From positions 1,949,648 through 1,992,446 of the forward strand of contig NC_090618.1 in the NCBI RefSeq assembly GCF_004359215.1: a DNA stretch of 42,799 nucleotides, given 5' to 3'. The DNA comes from Bremia lactucae (lineage: Eukaryota > Oomycota > Peronosporomycetes > Peronosporales > Peronosporaceae). This document shows positions 18,037 to 28,689 of the stretch, piece by piece. The position numbers and the translations under genes were made by a program. Every line of letters starts with the position of its first letter. Position 1 is the stretch's first letter. Under the pieces are notes generated by a model, which worked only from the letters and a program-made list of their open reading frames with translations, searched no databases and had not been told where the DNA came from.

Positions 18037-18602
18037 TGTAACTGGCTAAAGTTGCCCTAATGTTACACAGTCCCCGTTAAGTACACTTGGTGTTCTTAAG
18101 AGGATGGTCAATTACTAAATAGTAGTAATTAGACCCGGCACTCGGGTGCGGTGCACATTTGTGACCAACCCTTGTGTATCTGATGCACATCAATGCATTC
18201 ACATTACGAAGGATGACGCCCAGCGTCATCCGTGATGACGGCTAGCGTCATCTGTGATGACGGCTAGCGTCATCCGTTACGCGAGGTATCTAGAAAGGTA
18301 CGCTCGCATTACATATTAAGTTATCTACATAGATGACATTTTATGATTGGTCAAAATAGGTATTTATATTTATTACGATTAAAAATAAATCAGTCAAAAA
18401 ACTACTACCTACATGGTAAGTGCGCACGAGGAGTCTCCCGTGACGATACTTAACAAGAGTACTTAGTGCGTTGGGTGAGGTCGCTAACGCGCCCACCAAC
18501 AACTACCTCACTGCACGCAAGAGAAGCTGGTTAAACCGCTTCCTCGCTGTGCTAGGGTGTGTGTCTAAGTAGAGCGTGGCCGCATTACGACGTGCCCGCC
18601 TA
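18037..18602 (+). mobile_element. 5' LTR of Gypsy element 1 (LTR family A)
   Basis: Begins TGTAACTGGCTAAAGTTGCC and matches, block for block, the reverse complement of 1-685 and the copies near 32.4 and 33.6 kb. The right end is set where similarity to the 32.7-kb copy stops (GTGCCCGCCTA) and is uncertain by about 10 bp. It is followed by gag and pol remnants in the same orientation. No intact partner LTR for this copy is in the window. Confidence 0.75.
18212..18274. repeat. Three tandem 19-bp palindromes with 22-bp period in the LTR
   Basis: GATGACGCCCAGCGTCATC (18,212-18,230), then two copies of GATGACGGCTAGCGTCATC (18,234-18,252 and 18,256-18,274). Each is a near-perfect palindrome with an 8-bp arm GATGACGS. 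Other family copies have two (264-282, 286-304) or one (32,430-32,448; around 33,660). The position in the front half of the LTR suggests a U3 transcription-factor site array (inference). Confidence 0.85.
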
Positions 18603-18801
18603 TGCTTGGTAGCGCTTCAAATCCTTCCCACGACTCACATCTCTGCATATGTACGTGTTGATGAGCCTCAATTATAATTAAACTCGTTTTCTCCACCTCT
18701 CCGAACATCATCGGGAGGTGGCAGAACACTTGGCGCAGGGACTTGGTAAACAAGCCCTGGCTTTGCTCTTGAGCAATCGTCCTGAGTAACATGTTGCTTA
18801 G

Positions 18802-19512
18802 TTGGAGCAGTTTGAGGTATTCATGCTCGGACAGCGGATAGCCGCGTCCGAGGCACAGCCTCTCAAAAAGACTCTTGAGATGCTCTCCGCCCGGCCGCAT
18901 CATCCGAGGCACATTCGGAAGGACACGCCCAAGTTCGATGGAACTGCAGCACACATGATTGTCCACTGGCTGATGGCCGTGGAGCAATGCGTTATGGCGC
19001 AGCTCATCGAGCATGACACCCAGATGGTGTCGTACGTCATGTCGCATCTGCGAGGTGAGGCCTCAGAGTGGGCTTGCTCGTCGCTAATGGGAGACGGAAA
19101 GGCTTTTCCTACATAGTCAATTTTTAGGAAAGATTCGCTTAAGGTACCAGATGCTTCAGGCGCGCTTCTTTGGGCGCGACAGGCGAAGCCCTGCAAGAGT
19201 ATATGCAGGAGATGTGCTCGCTGACGGCAGACATAACTGTAGGTCCGATTCCGGAGCACATTATGGTGCCCACGATTATGATCGGATTACGGCACGACCC
19301 ATCGCGACAGGCCCTGTTTAGAAAGGTGTCGTCGACGATGGACGAGACAATCCAAATCGCCTTAGTTGAAAAGGAATCCTACAACCGTGTCCGGCGACAG
19401 CTTGGTATAAGCCGTCGGCCGAGAGGTCAGATGCCACTCCCATGTAGTTGGGCACGCAGACATTGTCTGCTATAAATGCGGCAAGCGCGGCCATATGATG
19501 ACTCGGTGCTAT
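18802..19512 (+). pseudogene. Element 1 gag remnant with CCHC zinc knuckle
   Basis: The gag-like segment PKFDGTAAHMIVHWLMAVEQ and SHLRGEASEWA (18,928-19,070) is followed, after a stop and frame changes, by a second gag segment from 19,170. A zinc knuckle, C-Y-K-C-G-K-R-G-H-M-M-T-R-C, is at 19,468-19,509. The knuckle normally binds the element's RNA. At least two frame disruptions make this non-functional. Confidence 0.75.
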
Positions 19513-19869
19513 ATTAGGGTCCCTGCTGGGGCAAAGATGCCCAGCAAGAGGACTCCCTTCCCAAAGGGCGATAAACATAATACTAAAACATAGGGTGTAA
19601 AATATATGGTAGCTTTAGGAAATAAAGGAACCAAAAATCTAATCATACCGTCAATTCCCGGATCAAGTAGCTTTGTTGGTGAAATACTGATATTAACTGG
19701 TACGATGGCAAGAACCAGCGTGCAAGACGCATGATTTCTGCATCGATCACTTAGCGTCCGGATAATGCAGGAGCGCAGTAGGGGCGGGATGCCCTACTGA
19801 CGCGGACTCTGAGCTTCTCTAAAGTCCAGAGTAATCGAAGAATTGGTAGCATAATTCCTGAGGTCTCAG

Positions 19870-20364
19870 AATTTCGGACCTCAACGTTACTGGTTTATAG
19901 CGCTCGAGTACGAGGCTATGACCAGGTGATGACCCTTCTCGTGGATTCAAGTGCATCGCAGAATTTTTAGAAACTCGCGGCTTTAAAACAGAGACTGGCG
20001 ATGTTTGAGTCGCTTTGCCAGGATGGCAAGCGAGAGGAGGCAATCGTTCGTCTAGCGAATGACGCGCTTGAAGGAGTTCAAGCTGGACTCGCCTTCAGCT
20101 TTTGTGAATTCTCTTGTAAAGAAGTTCACAGCGCTAGGTATGGAGAGTCTGTATGATTGCATCCTAGGCATGCCATGGTTCGCAAAACACCAACCATGGA
20201 TAGACTGTTGTACACGCACAGTGGCTAACTCCACGCAGGACACCGGAAAGGATGGGCTTCTGCGAGAGGCGAATGCAACTGATATCGTGTCGAACACAGT
20301 TGAGGGTGCGTTGACGGGATCTCAAACGCCACAAGTCCTACCCAGCTCGTGGAGACTGGGGTAG
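19870..20364 (+). pseudogene. Element 1 protease remnant
   Basis: A retropepsin relic. The catalytic region near 19,929 reads MTLLVDSSASQNF then a stop, so the DSG triad has become DSS. After a frame change the C-terminal protease part YDCILGMPWFAKHQPWID is at about 20,150-20,205. The active-site change and the stop show decay. The 20,365-21,000 stretch that follows carries degenerate linker sequence with open but unrecognised frames. Confidence 0.7.
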
Positions 20365-20999
20365 TAAAAAGGACGATGACAAGTAGTCATTCGTCCGAAT
20401 GTCCTGCATAGAGCCGAAAGCCTGTGGCAGTAGACGGCGAGTTGACAGGAAGTCAAGCGTCGCATGAACCGGCACAGTGCCTAGCGCTTGGTGCGGTTGG
20501 AAGGGGTGCGTTAGCCAGGTGTGCAACGGTACCCGCTTCCCAGTCAAAGGTCATAGATACTCAGAGAACGAGTACCAGACAAATAAGGACAATCAAAGGC
20601 ATGTCGAAACGAGTAACCTTGACTCAGATTCCAGTAAAGAGGACGGGCCTTCGACCGAGGTGTTTGAGGCCGTCAAAGACGAAATTGCGGAGGCATCCTT
20701 AGTTGAGGTGATCCGGGAAGTCCTTAAATCTGCCGAGGAGATGATAAATCTCCCGAAGATGTCGTGAGATCTGTACTTTGCCGAATTAAAGGAAGGGAGA
20801 GTCCACAAAATGGTTACACTAGTTCCAGAAGATAACTTAGTGGAGTATTGCTCGTCGTCCTTAATGGACGAGTGCGTCCTAAAAATGGACAAAAAGGAAC
20901 GGTTCGCTGCTCAAGGTTGGGATGCCTTGAGAGACAGTCCGTTGGGTTCTGGTGAAACCTCGCGATGTGTTCCCAAAAGAAGTGCCGAGCCGCCTACCA

Positions 21000-22330
21000 G
21001 CAGATAGGGGCATCGGGCACGAGATAGACCTCGAACCTTGCCATAAGTATTGTGTGACCAGGCAATGACCGTTGCCGAAGAACAAGTCAATTATATCGAT
21101 GAGTTCTTCGACAAGCGAGCCAAGGCGGGACATGTGCGTGAGAGCAAATCGCTTCACTGCAGCCCGACCTTTTGTGTGCGTAAAGCCACAGGTGGATGGC
21201 GCGTGGTTCATGCTTACAATAAGCTGAATACGGCGACCGTACCGGCGCAAGCGCCAATCCCGCGGACAGATGTCTTGTTGAACTCCATGGGAAAGTCAAC
21301 TATCTTTTCCCGTTGAATTTGAAGGATGGCTAGTATCAGGTACTCATGAGAGGAGTCCGATGTAGCCAAAACGGCAGTAAGCACCCCAAGCGGTATGCTT
21401 TGGGAGTGGCTTGTGATGCCCCAAGGTTTGAAAAACGCACCAGCGACATTCAACCGAGTGGTGGCTCACGCGATGCGTCAGCACCGTGCCTACGCGCCTC
21501 ATTACATTGACGATGTATTCGTCCATAGTAGGGCCGAGGACGGTCTGACCGAAATAGAGTCGGACAAGCGCCATTTGGACGCTGTGTTGCAGAATCTGGG
21601 TGACGCCCAGTTGTACGTCAACTTGCAAAAGTGCGTCATAGGGGTACCCGAGATACCTGTGCTGGGCTGCATCGTAAGTACACATGGTGTACGAGTAGCC
21701 CAGACAAGGTGAATCTGTAAACGAATGACCGTTTCACGAAATGCGAAGCATTCGCGCCAATTCCTTGGGCTCTCAAATTAGTTGCGTAAGTATAGCAAGA
21801 ATTATGCGGAGCAAACTAAACCATTATCTGATCTCCTTAAAAAGGACACAGAATGGGTTTGGTTAAAAGAACAAGAAGATGCGTTCACATCAGTGAAGCA
21901 ATCTCTTGTAGAGGCAGCGGTTGTTTGGCATTGTTAGACGCGGAAAGCCCTTCAGCGTCGTCTACGATGCAAGTAATCTGGCAATCGGCAGCGCGCTCAT
22001 GCAGAAGGATGACGACGGCGTTGACCGTGTCATCTCTTATCAGTCCCAGCTTTAGAGCTGCGGAACTGAATACCCTGTGCATGACAAAGGGCCACTTTCA
22101 ATAAAGTATGCTCTTGTCAAGCTCCGAGGGCATCTATTGGGCACCGTATAATCTGTGGTTTATACGGATCACGCATCATTGCGACCGCAATAACTCACCG
22201 CAATTGTCGCCTAGAATGGCAAGATGGCTCACATTCTTCTCTGAATTTAAAGTTGAATATAAGCCGGGTAAGTCGAATGTCTTGGCTGACGCTTTATCGC
22301 GCAGACCAGACTTTGAGGTAAGACACCAGG
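21000..22330 (+). pseudogene. Element 1 reverse transcriptase and RNase H remnant
   Basis: The RT fingers and palm read through SPTFCVRKATGGWRVVHAYN and TVPAQAPIPRTDV (21,050-21,300). A stop and frame change follow, then VMPQGLKNAPATFNRV and the catalytic YIDDVFVHS (about 21,500-21,527), with YxDD intact. The RNase H end and linker, [20 protein letters not shown], is at about 22,247-22,306. Several frame shifts and stops break the polyprotein. Confidence 0.8.
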
Positions 22331-22471
22331 AAAGTGTGTCTAGTGCGAAAGCACAGTTTCAGCCGTCGACGTTGGCAGCCATGAAGGCATACCACGTAAC
22401 GAGCTCATTGGCCTCTGAGATAAAAGAGAGCTACAGTCAGGACGACCACTGTCGCTTGCTGTTGGATTACT

Positions 22472-24281
22472 TTGGTGGACGAAAGGTTTCCCCTCCCGTC
22501 GCACCTGAAAGCTAAGCTCAATCGCTTTGGCTGCAGCGATGGCCTGTTATGGCATCAGCTGTCACCTTGTGATCCCTTGAGTGTCTCAGTGCCTCATGAC
22601 ACATATCTCACGCTGACGATTCTCCGCGGGCATCATATTGCGCCATCAGGTGGGCATCTGGGCCGTGAAAAGACTCTTACGAGTGTCGGAAATTTTGGTG
22701 GCCACACCTATATAGATGGTGGCCAACTATATTCGCTCTTGCGAACAGTGTCAGCTCATTAAACCTGCACCGTCCAGCGGTGCGCCACTGAAGCCAATAC
22801 CGATTCCAACGGATTGTTGGAAGTCAGTAAGTCTGGACTTCAAGTTTGGCATGCCGCCCGATCATAAGGGTCGGACGGAACTCGTCGTCTTTGTAGACAG
22901 ACTGAACAAAATGTTACATTTAGCACATGTAAAATATCGATCACAGGCAAGGAGGCAGCTCTCTTGTTCCTGGACCATGTATACCGACTCTACGGGATGC
23001 CCGAATCCATAATATCGGACAGGGATCCATGTTTTACGTCCGGGTTTTGGTGTCATGTGTTTGAGCTGCTACGTTGCAAGCTTCACATGTCGACCGCAGA
23101 TTATTCCTCGACCGATCGCCAAACAGAACGTGCCAATCGGGTCATGGCGAATGTATTACGCAAATTGCGACCCCCAAAGAATAGAGCAAACAATTGCCCT
23201 TTTTGAGTTCGCTATAAATAACAGTGTCCACGCCAGTAGGATAAGATACCATTTTATATTAACGGAAGCCAGTCTCGTTTGTGCGCAGCCCGAGTTTTAG
23301 TGGGGGACGGCCCCTCACTATGCTCGGTCCGAAAGAGGGACAAAATTTCGTTACTATGACGACGACCCGCGCGGGTATCATCTCAACGACAGAACTTGCC
23401 CTAGGGACCCTGCCAGTTTAGCAGTAATCAATAAAACTACGTCCTATGACCGACTTCTCGGTGGTGGCATTGGGGAGTTGATGCTAAAAGCGTGAGCAAG
23501 CCTTAACGCTTTGTGGATGAGCGATTAGCCATAACACAAAAAGCCGTAACGCGGTAGCAAGCGCAGAGGATAAACAAAAGGAATATTCTGACCGAAATGG
23601 TCGCAAAAATAATGAACGTTTTTGAGTGGGGGAAAAGTAATATTAAGTACTGCTACCCTGCTAAAACAGCAATTTCTGTACTACCTTGAGGTACTTCGAA
23701 CATGTTGCTGCGTTTCATTGAGCCCTTTTTGGTGGTAGAAGAGGTTGGAGATCTATTTTTTTAATCTTCCCCCGAATATGTAGAAGCATCCTGTATTTTA
23801 CGTAGATCGTCTGAAACGGTATGTTGACTCAAATGAGGTCACATACCCCCATTCATCTAAGCAGACCAATGGTGACGCCGAATGTGAGTCGAGCGTCGTT
23901 CGGTTGAGGGAGACGGAGAAGGCGAAATATCAGCAGACCGGCTCCTTTCACCACAACAGGACTCGGAGAGCGAGAAACATCACGCAAGTAATGCAGATCC
24001 CTCAGCATTATCTTCTCCAGGATATCAAGCCGAAGTTACAGGCGTTCATAATCCTGACGATCCTTCGCGCGGACATTTTGAACACCCGAGGTCAGTCACA
24101 AGACTTGACCCTTCAGATGCACAATACGTCGTTCGGCAGCGGTTAAAGCCTGCGACTGAACAGGCGAAGTTAAGGCAGCCGCGAGTAGGTGGGCGAGATC
24201 GCCAATCCTATCGGGCGCCGCCTTTACTGATGGCTGCGGGTGGGAATCAACGCTTCCTTGTTGTAAGGTTGCTTGCCCACC
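22472..24281 (+). pseudogene. Element 1 integrase remnant ending inside its chromodomain
   Basis: The zinc-binding part (GGHLGREKT, then C-E-Q-C) is near 22,650-22,760. The core has SLDFKFG (first Asp), ISDRDPCF (second Asp) and RQTERANRV (Glu), spread over shifted frames to about 23,200. The C-terminal part is degenerate (EPFLVVEEVGD near 23,720; VFYVDRLKRYVDSNEVT near 23,795). The last 50 bp read GGNQRFLVVRLLAH, the usual opening of the Gypsy chromodomain. The reading then runs straight into the LTR of element 2 at 24,282. Confidence 0.78.
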
Positions 24282-24560
24282 TGTGACAGGGTTACACAGC
24301 AACTCACGGAGGAAGTTCTTAACTGTTATATATTGAGATCTTTTAGCAGTCTAACTACAATAATAAATCAGGCTACTAATCTCGTACTACTTAATATCAA
24401 TACTCCGTACTTGAGGTGCCCAAACGTGTCTTTCGTCCCTATCTGAGTCATAGCGATAACCCATCTATATTCTTGGATAAACTAATACACATCCCCACTA
24501 TATGACATAGTCAAATATAAATAGTGTGTCAGTACACCAGTCAGATGTTACCCCGTTACA
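24282..24560 (-). repeat. 3' LTR of element 2
   Basis: 279 bp. On the minus strand it starts TGTAACGGGGTAACATCTGA and ends CCCTGTCACA. A short purine tract (GGAGGG) lies directly before it on that strand and may be the polypurine tract. Confidence 0.8.
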
Positions 24561-24676
24561 CCCTCCGACATCTAAATAGCAAACAATGTTTGCTGGGAGG
24601 GGGAGCCCGAAGGGAAGTGACATAACGATTTTGCCACGCTGGCTCCCATACACGCAGAACCATCGCAGCGACCACA

Positions 24677-25618
24677 ATGACGACCGACCCCAAGACGTAC
24701 CGAGGGCACTCGCAGACCACGGTGCCATCGACTGATACAGTCACCACAACGACAGACGTCACGACGCCCAACGAGCATGCCGAAACCACTTGAGCTGTCA
24801 AACACTGTCCGTGATGCCCCACCGGATACAACGACATCATTTCCACGAGAAGCAGCTCACCTGGACGCAAACAACTCTGATGCGAGCGGTCATGAGCGAA
24901 ACAACCTGCTCGGCTTGTGTCGCAGAGCTTCACGCAACGCGCTTCTCAAACATTACTCGAATAAGAAGCCACGTGCTGTGTCAGCTCCGCGAACTGCCGC
25001 GCGACGCCGCAAGCGGCAAGAGTGTGCACAAAGACTGAAGTGTGCTCGCAAATCCGACACCACCGTTATCCTTGATATTCACCGACGTTCATCATGCGCC
25101 ACTTGAGACGATCACTGCCGACACGCCTTCTCCAGAATTGAAACCACCTTGTGCGAGTGTACCACGTGACGCCGTCTCCATGAGACTCACAAGTTCGAGC
25201 CATCCCGGCGAAGAAGCACCTCCACTGTGCTCACCGTCGTCGTGACACTTGCGTTTCACGAACAGGGGACCATCTGCTTGCAGTGAAGGTTTGTCCCGTG
25301 ACCGACTACGCGGGATACCTCCAACGATGTCGAGAGCGAAGAAGGCCTGTGGAGCAGGTCGACGAATGTCTACTCGTCCTTGATGACGACACTTACGTCG
25401 ATCGACAGTCTAAGCAAGACCAATTCCGCCAGTATTTCACCGCTATGGACTATCCCATCCCCGAATCCTTCAACTCGCCACATCGGCTCAGCTGGTTGGC
25501 GCTTCGACGTCTTCGGTTTCACATGGCAAGGTGGTTGCTAATCGGCGGTGGGATGTCTATCGTCGTATCGACCGAGTCAGTCCCACCCCGACGCTCATTC
25601 TCCAATAGTCATCATTAA
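24677..25618 (+). CDS. Antisense open region between pol and 3' LTR of element 2, frame-shifted
   Basis: On the strand opposite to gag-pol, three open segments follow one another in shifting frames. One starts MTTDPKTYRGHSQTT at 24,677; one is R/K-rich and runs from about 24,777 to 25,106. The longest (about 25,183-25,618, 145 codons) includes HLHCAHRRDTC, LLVLDDDTYVDRQSK and SPHRLSWLALRRLRFHMARW, with protein-like composition. I cannot name a family. Plant Gypsy elements sometimes carry antisense ORFs in this position. The last ~60 bp overlap the chromodomain frame. Two frame breaks suggest a relic of a once-continuous ORF. Confidence 0.4.
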
Positions 25619-25838
25619 AAAAATCAGAAGGGGAGGCCACGCCACGACATTGACCCGAAGAGCCTTCTAAGCCCGGTAACTGCGGACCAATTGAGTGGCA
25701 ACGCCTATAAGCGTTCAAGAGGTCCGCGCAGTCCTCCACGAGGCGGTCCTCCGGTTCCCACGTATTATGAGCCTTCACGTAGCCACGCCACTTTACCCAA
25801 CACGCCTGCCGTCCCGCCATACGACGATGTCCGACCAA
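25557..25838 (-). pseudogene. Element 2 chromodomain
   Basis: Minus-strand frame with WVKWRGYVKAHNTWEPEDRL, a textbook chromodomain core with its aromatic residues. In chromoviral Gypsy elements this domain reads histone marks and directs integration. It is separated from the rest of pol by frame breaks. Confidence 0.85.
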
Positions 25839-26247
25839 ATTTTACACATGAAAGTATCGCTCCCCCGCCGTGACCCAGCAAGGGTTGAAGATGACAAATC
25901 ATCCACCATGGCTCATCGCGTTTGTCTGAGGATGTACAACCCCTCAAAACTCACTGGCTTCCTGCCAGGATCGCTTTGCGTTGTGTCGAGACGAGACGAG
26001 CTATCTGCCTTAAGGGATTTTTCCGCGTCCTCGAGGACCATGATCATGCTGATAATCGTCGTGTGAACCATTGTGAGGAATGACAGAGCCGTCAACGGCA
26101 TCGCTTGGAGCAGCTTGCGACTCAGCTCGACGACAGGATCGGGTATGTTACTACGACGATGAATAAGGACTTGAATGACCATCAGCGTTAGCTGACTTCG
26201 TTGTTCGATCGGGTGGAGATCCTTAAGCGCCACCTTGCAAGCTCAAC

Positions 26248-27159
26248 TTAGGATCCTACACTTCCTTCCTTGCCAGTCTGCGTACATGGTTCATCCGTCG
26301 TACCCTTCGGGTCCACCTGCGAATCCTTCATGGAAGACCGGTCATCTACCAAGTGAGGAGTTTGCTGCGCCATCGGCCGATGACCTTCGTCAGATGACGA
26401 GAGAACTTTGGCGTCTGTCTCAGACCGGTCCGCCGGATCAAGGTGGGCCTTGAGCATGCCAACATAGAATGTAGGGTGCGTTGCCATAGCCGATGGCAAG
26501 TTCAAGGTGTAAGCATTGTCGTGCACGCCAATGGCCGTGAACGATCCCACGATTCGCCAACGAAGCTTCGTACTCTCAACACCTGATACTGCGTATATAT
26601 GTAATTTTTAGCATTAAGTAGCACCAAATCACCAATCTTAAACACTTGCATATTTCGACGACCATGACTGTCACTGTTTTCCTTTTGAAGGTCTGAGCAG
26701 CAGCCATAGCGTCCCTGGCACGTAGCGTAATGTCGTTTGACCGATGGGCGAACCCCATCTAGGCCTCTCAGGTCATCGGCGACAGCCTCTCCCCCATCCA
26801 TCTTAGAAGCCATTGGCAACGATAGGGGAGTACGCAGATGCGGCAAGCCGGAAGATCGAAGATGAATTTTATGCTCAATGAGCGCCAGCAGTCCACTGGG
26901 ACCGGCAAACTATGTAGCGGCGCTGCCGAAGACGGCATAGGCTTCACTCGTTGACAAGTCTTGCACGTCTTGACATATGACCGGACCCACTTGTACATTT
27001 TTGCCCACCATAAGTCACATGCCACAGACGTGTACGTCTTTTCGCGCCCTGAATGTCCACTATCCGGCGTATCATGTGCCTCATAGAGAATTCGGTGACG
27101 TAAGTCTTTGTTGTTAGGGACGACCCTGCGTATTTCATCCCCCGATTCACACTGTACAA
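26248..27159 (-). pseudogene. Element 2 integrase remnant lacking its catalytic core
   Basis: The zinc-binding part (HDTPDSGHSGREKT with TCKTCQR) and the start of the core (WRSLSIKFIFDLP) are present near 27,090-26,870. The sequence then jumps within about 100 bp to the C-terminal region (RRNMQVFKIGDLVLLNAKN, near 26,630; NAYTLNLPSAMATHPTFYVG near 26,480). The rest of the D,D35E core is gone. The 25,839-26,247 stretch is degenerate linker. Confidence 0.75.
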
Positions 27160-27799
27160 CAGGAATCCATCGGACAGACTTTACCTATGGAAATGTACCT
27201 GCTGGCACTTCGTCAACTTGACAGATTCCGAAAAGGCGCTTAACGACTCTACAACCTTTTTGAAAATTCCGGTCTTGAACATAAGCCTTGCAAATTAGCT
27301 CGAATACTGATGATTCAAAGATGCACAACGTGTGCCAGTTTGTAATCAGGACGTCTCGATAGGGCGTCCGCTAGCGCATTCTGCTTTCCTGGTTTATACG
27401 CCACCGTAAAGTTGTAATCCGCAAAGAATGACAACCATCGCGCCATGCGCTGGGCGACTGAGTCTCAGTCCTTAACGAGGCATGGTGTGTATAGACGACA
27501 AAGGGTTGCTGCCCAGCAGGTGAACTCGAAACTTGACAAGAGGTATTTCATTGTTAGAAGGTCCTTGTCGTGCACTGGACCCTAAGCTGCCGCGATCGAA
27601 ACTAAATTTCTCGTTCATTACCATTGGCATCCAGCTGCAACAGAGCACAGCCAATAGCAAAGTCTGATGCATCCCGCACCTCACTAAATGGACGATCCTT
27701 GTCCGGCAACGCTCAACTTAATCGCTTCAAAAGCTTATTGATCATCCACAGTCCACGACTAGACCACATCGTTCTTCAGCAAGTTGGTCAATGGCCTGG
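27160..27799 (-). pseudogene. Element 2 RNase H/linker region, degenerate
   Basis: Lies between the recognisable RT thumb and integrase parts. Minus-strand fragments resemble the RNase H tail (for example a [14 protein letters not shown] run near 27,375), but no frame stays open for long. Confidence 0.5.
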
Positions 27800-28681
27800 C
27801 TATCTTTGCGTAATTCTCGCTGTACTTGTACAAATGTTTCGCGAGACCCAGCCACTTTCGTAAATCCTTCTGGGATGACGCGTCGGCCATTGTGCAATTG
27901 CACGAATCTTCTCTGGATCTGCACGGAGTTTACCCTTCCGAATGAAACATCTCATAAAGGAAATCGCTTCTGCCCCAACGATGCGCTTGTTGATATTTGC
28001 AAAAAGTCGCTTCTCGTGCATACATCCGTTTTACCTATTTATCGTTGCTGTAAACGAATATATTGTCGAAATACGTCTGCGCGAAGTGCCGTATCCGCCG
28101 AAAGAGTTGCATAATCAGCCTATTAAACGTAGCTGGTGCGTTGGGAAGATGACCGACCATTCCCACAAAATCCCACTGAGCACTTACTGCTGTGAGCAGG
28201 ATAATTTGATTCCCTCATGAGTAGTTGATAACAGCCGTTGATCATGTCGAGCGCGCTAAATTACTGCATCCGGCTATAGTGTTCTGCAACACATCCTTCC
28301 GAAGAATTGGGGAAGATGCCGGAATTGTGACCGCATTTAGCTTGTTAAAAGCATGAACCATGCGCCATTTCCCATTGGGTTTATGCACACAAAACGTCGG
28401 CGACGAGTGTGACGATTTTGAATCTCGGATAAGGCTTGTTTCGTGCTTTTCCGCAAAGAATGCGTCAATAGCATCCACTTGCTTCTCGGGCAGTGGCCAT
28501 TGGCGTGTCGTACAGTACTTGGGAGTGCCCATTGGCGTGTCGTACAGTACTTGAACAGTGGCCATTGGCGTGTCGTACAGTACTTTGTACCCTGCTCCAG
28601 ATCAATCTCGTGGCGTACACCCCAATCCAGAGGAAATACTGAAGGAGGGTCCTCCGAAAGTACATCTGCAAGCTCCTTCAA
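27800..28681 (-). pseudogene. Element 2 reverse transcriptase remnant
   Basis: The N-terminal part (SSPTFCVHKPNGKWRMVHAFN) is near 28,430-28,340. The catalytic motif near 28,073-28,062 reads YFDN rather than YFDD. The thumb (GKLRADPEKIRAIAQWP) is near 27,900. A 32/33-bp segment just before the RT core is present three times (28,496-28,587) and shifts the frame. Not functional. Confidence 0.78.
28496..28587. repeat. Three tandem copies of a 32/33-bp unit in the RT gene
   Basis: GCCATTGGCGTGTCGTACAG begins each unit (the middle copy has CC for GCC). The steps are 32 and 33 bp. On the coding strand the unit encodes KYCTTRQWPL, a normal single motif of oomycete Gypsy RT, here tripled in different frames. 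Confidence 0.85.
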
Positions 28682-28689
28682 GAGAGGAT

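Noticed and set aside
18212..18274. CRISPR-like array
   Set aside because: Repeats are palindromic, adjoin each other with 3-nt gaps and no spacers, sit in an LTR, and the genome is eukaryotic.
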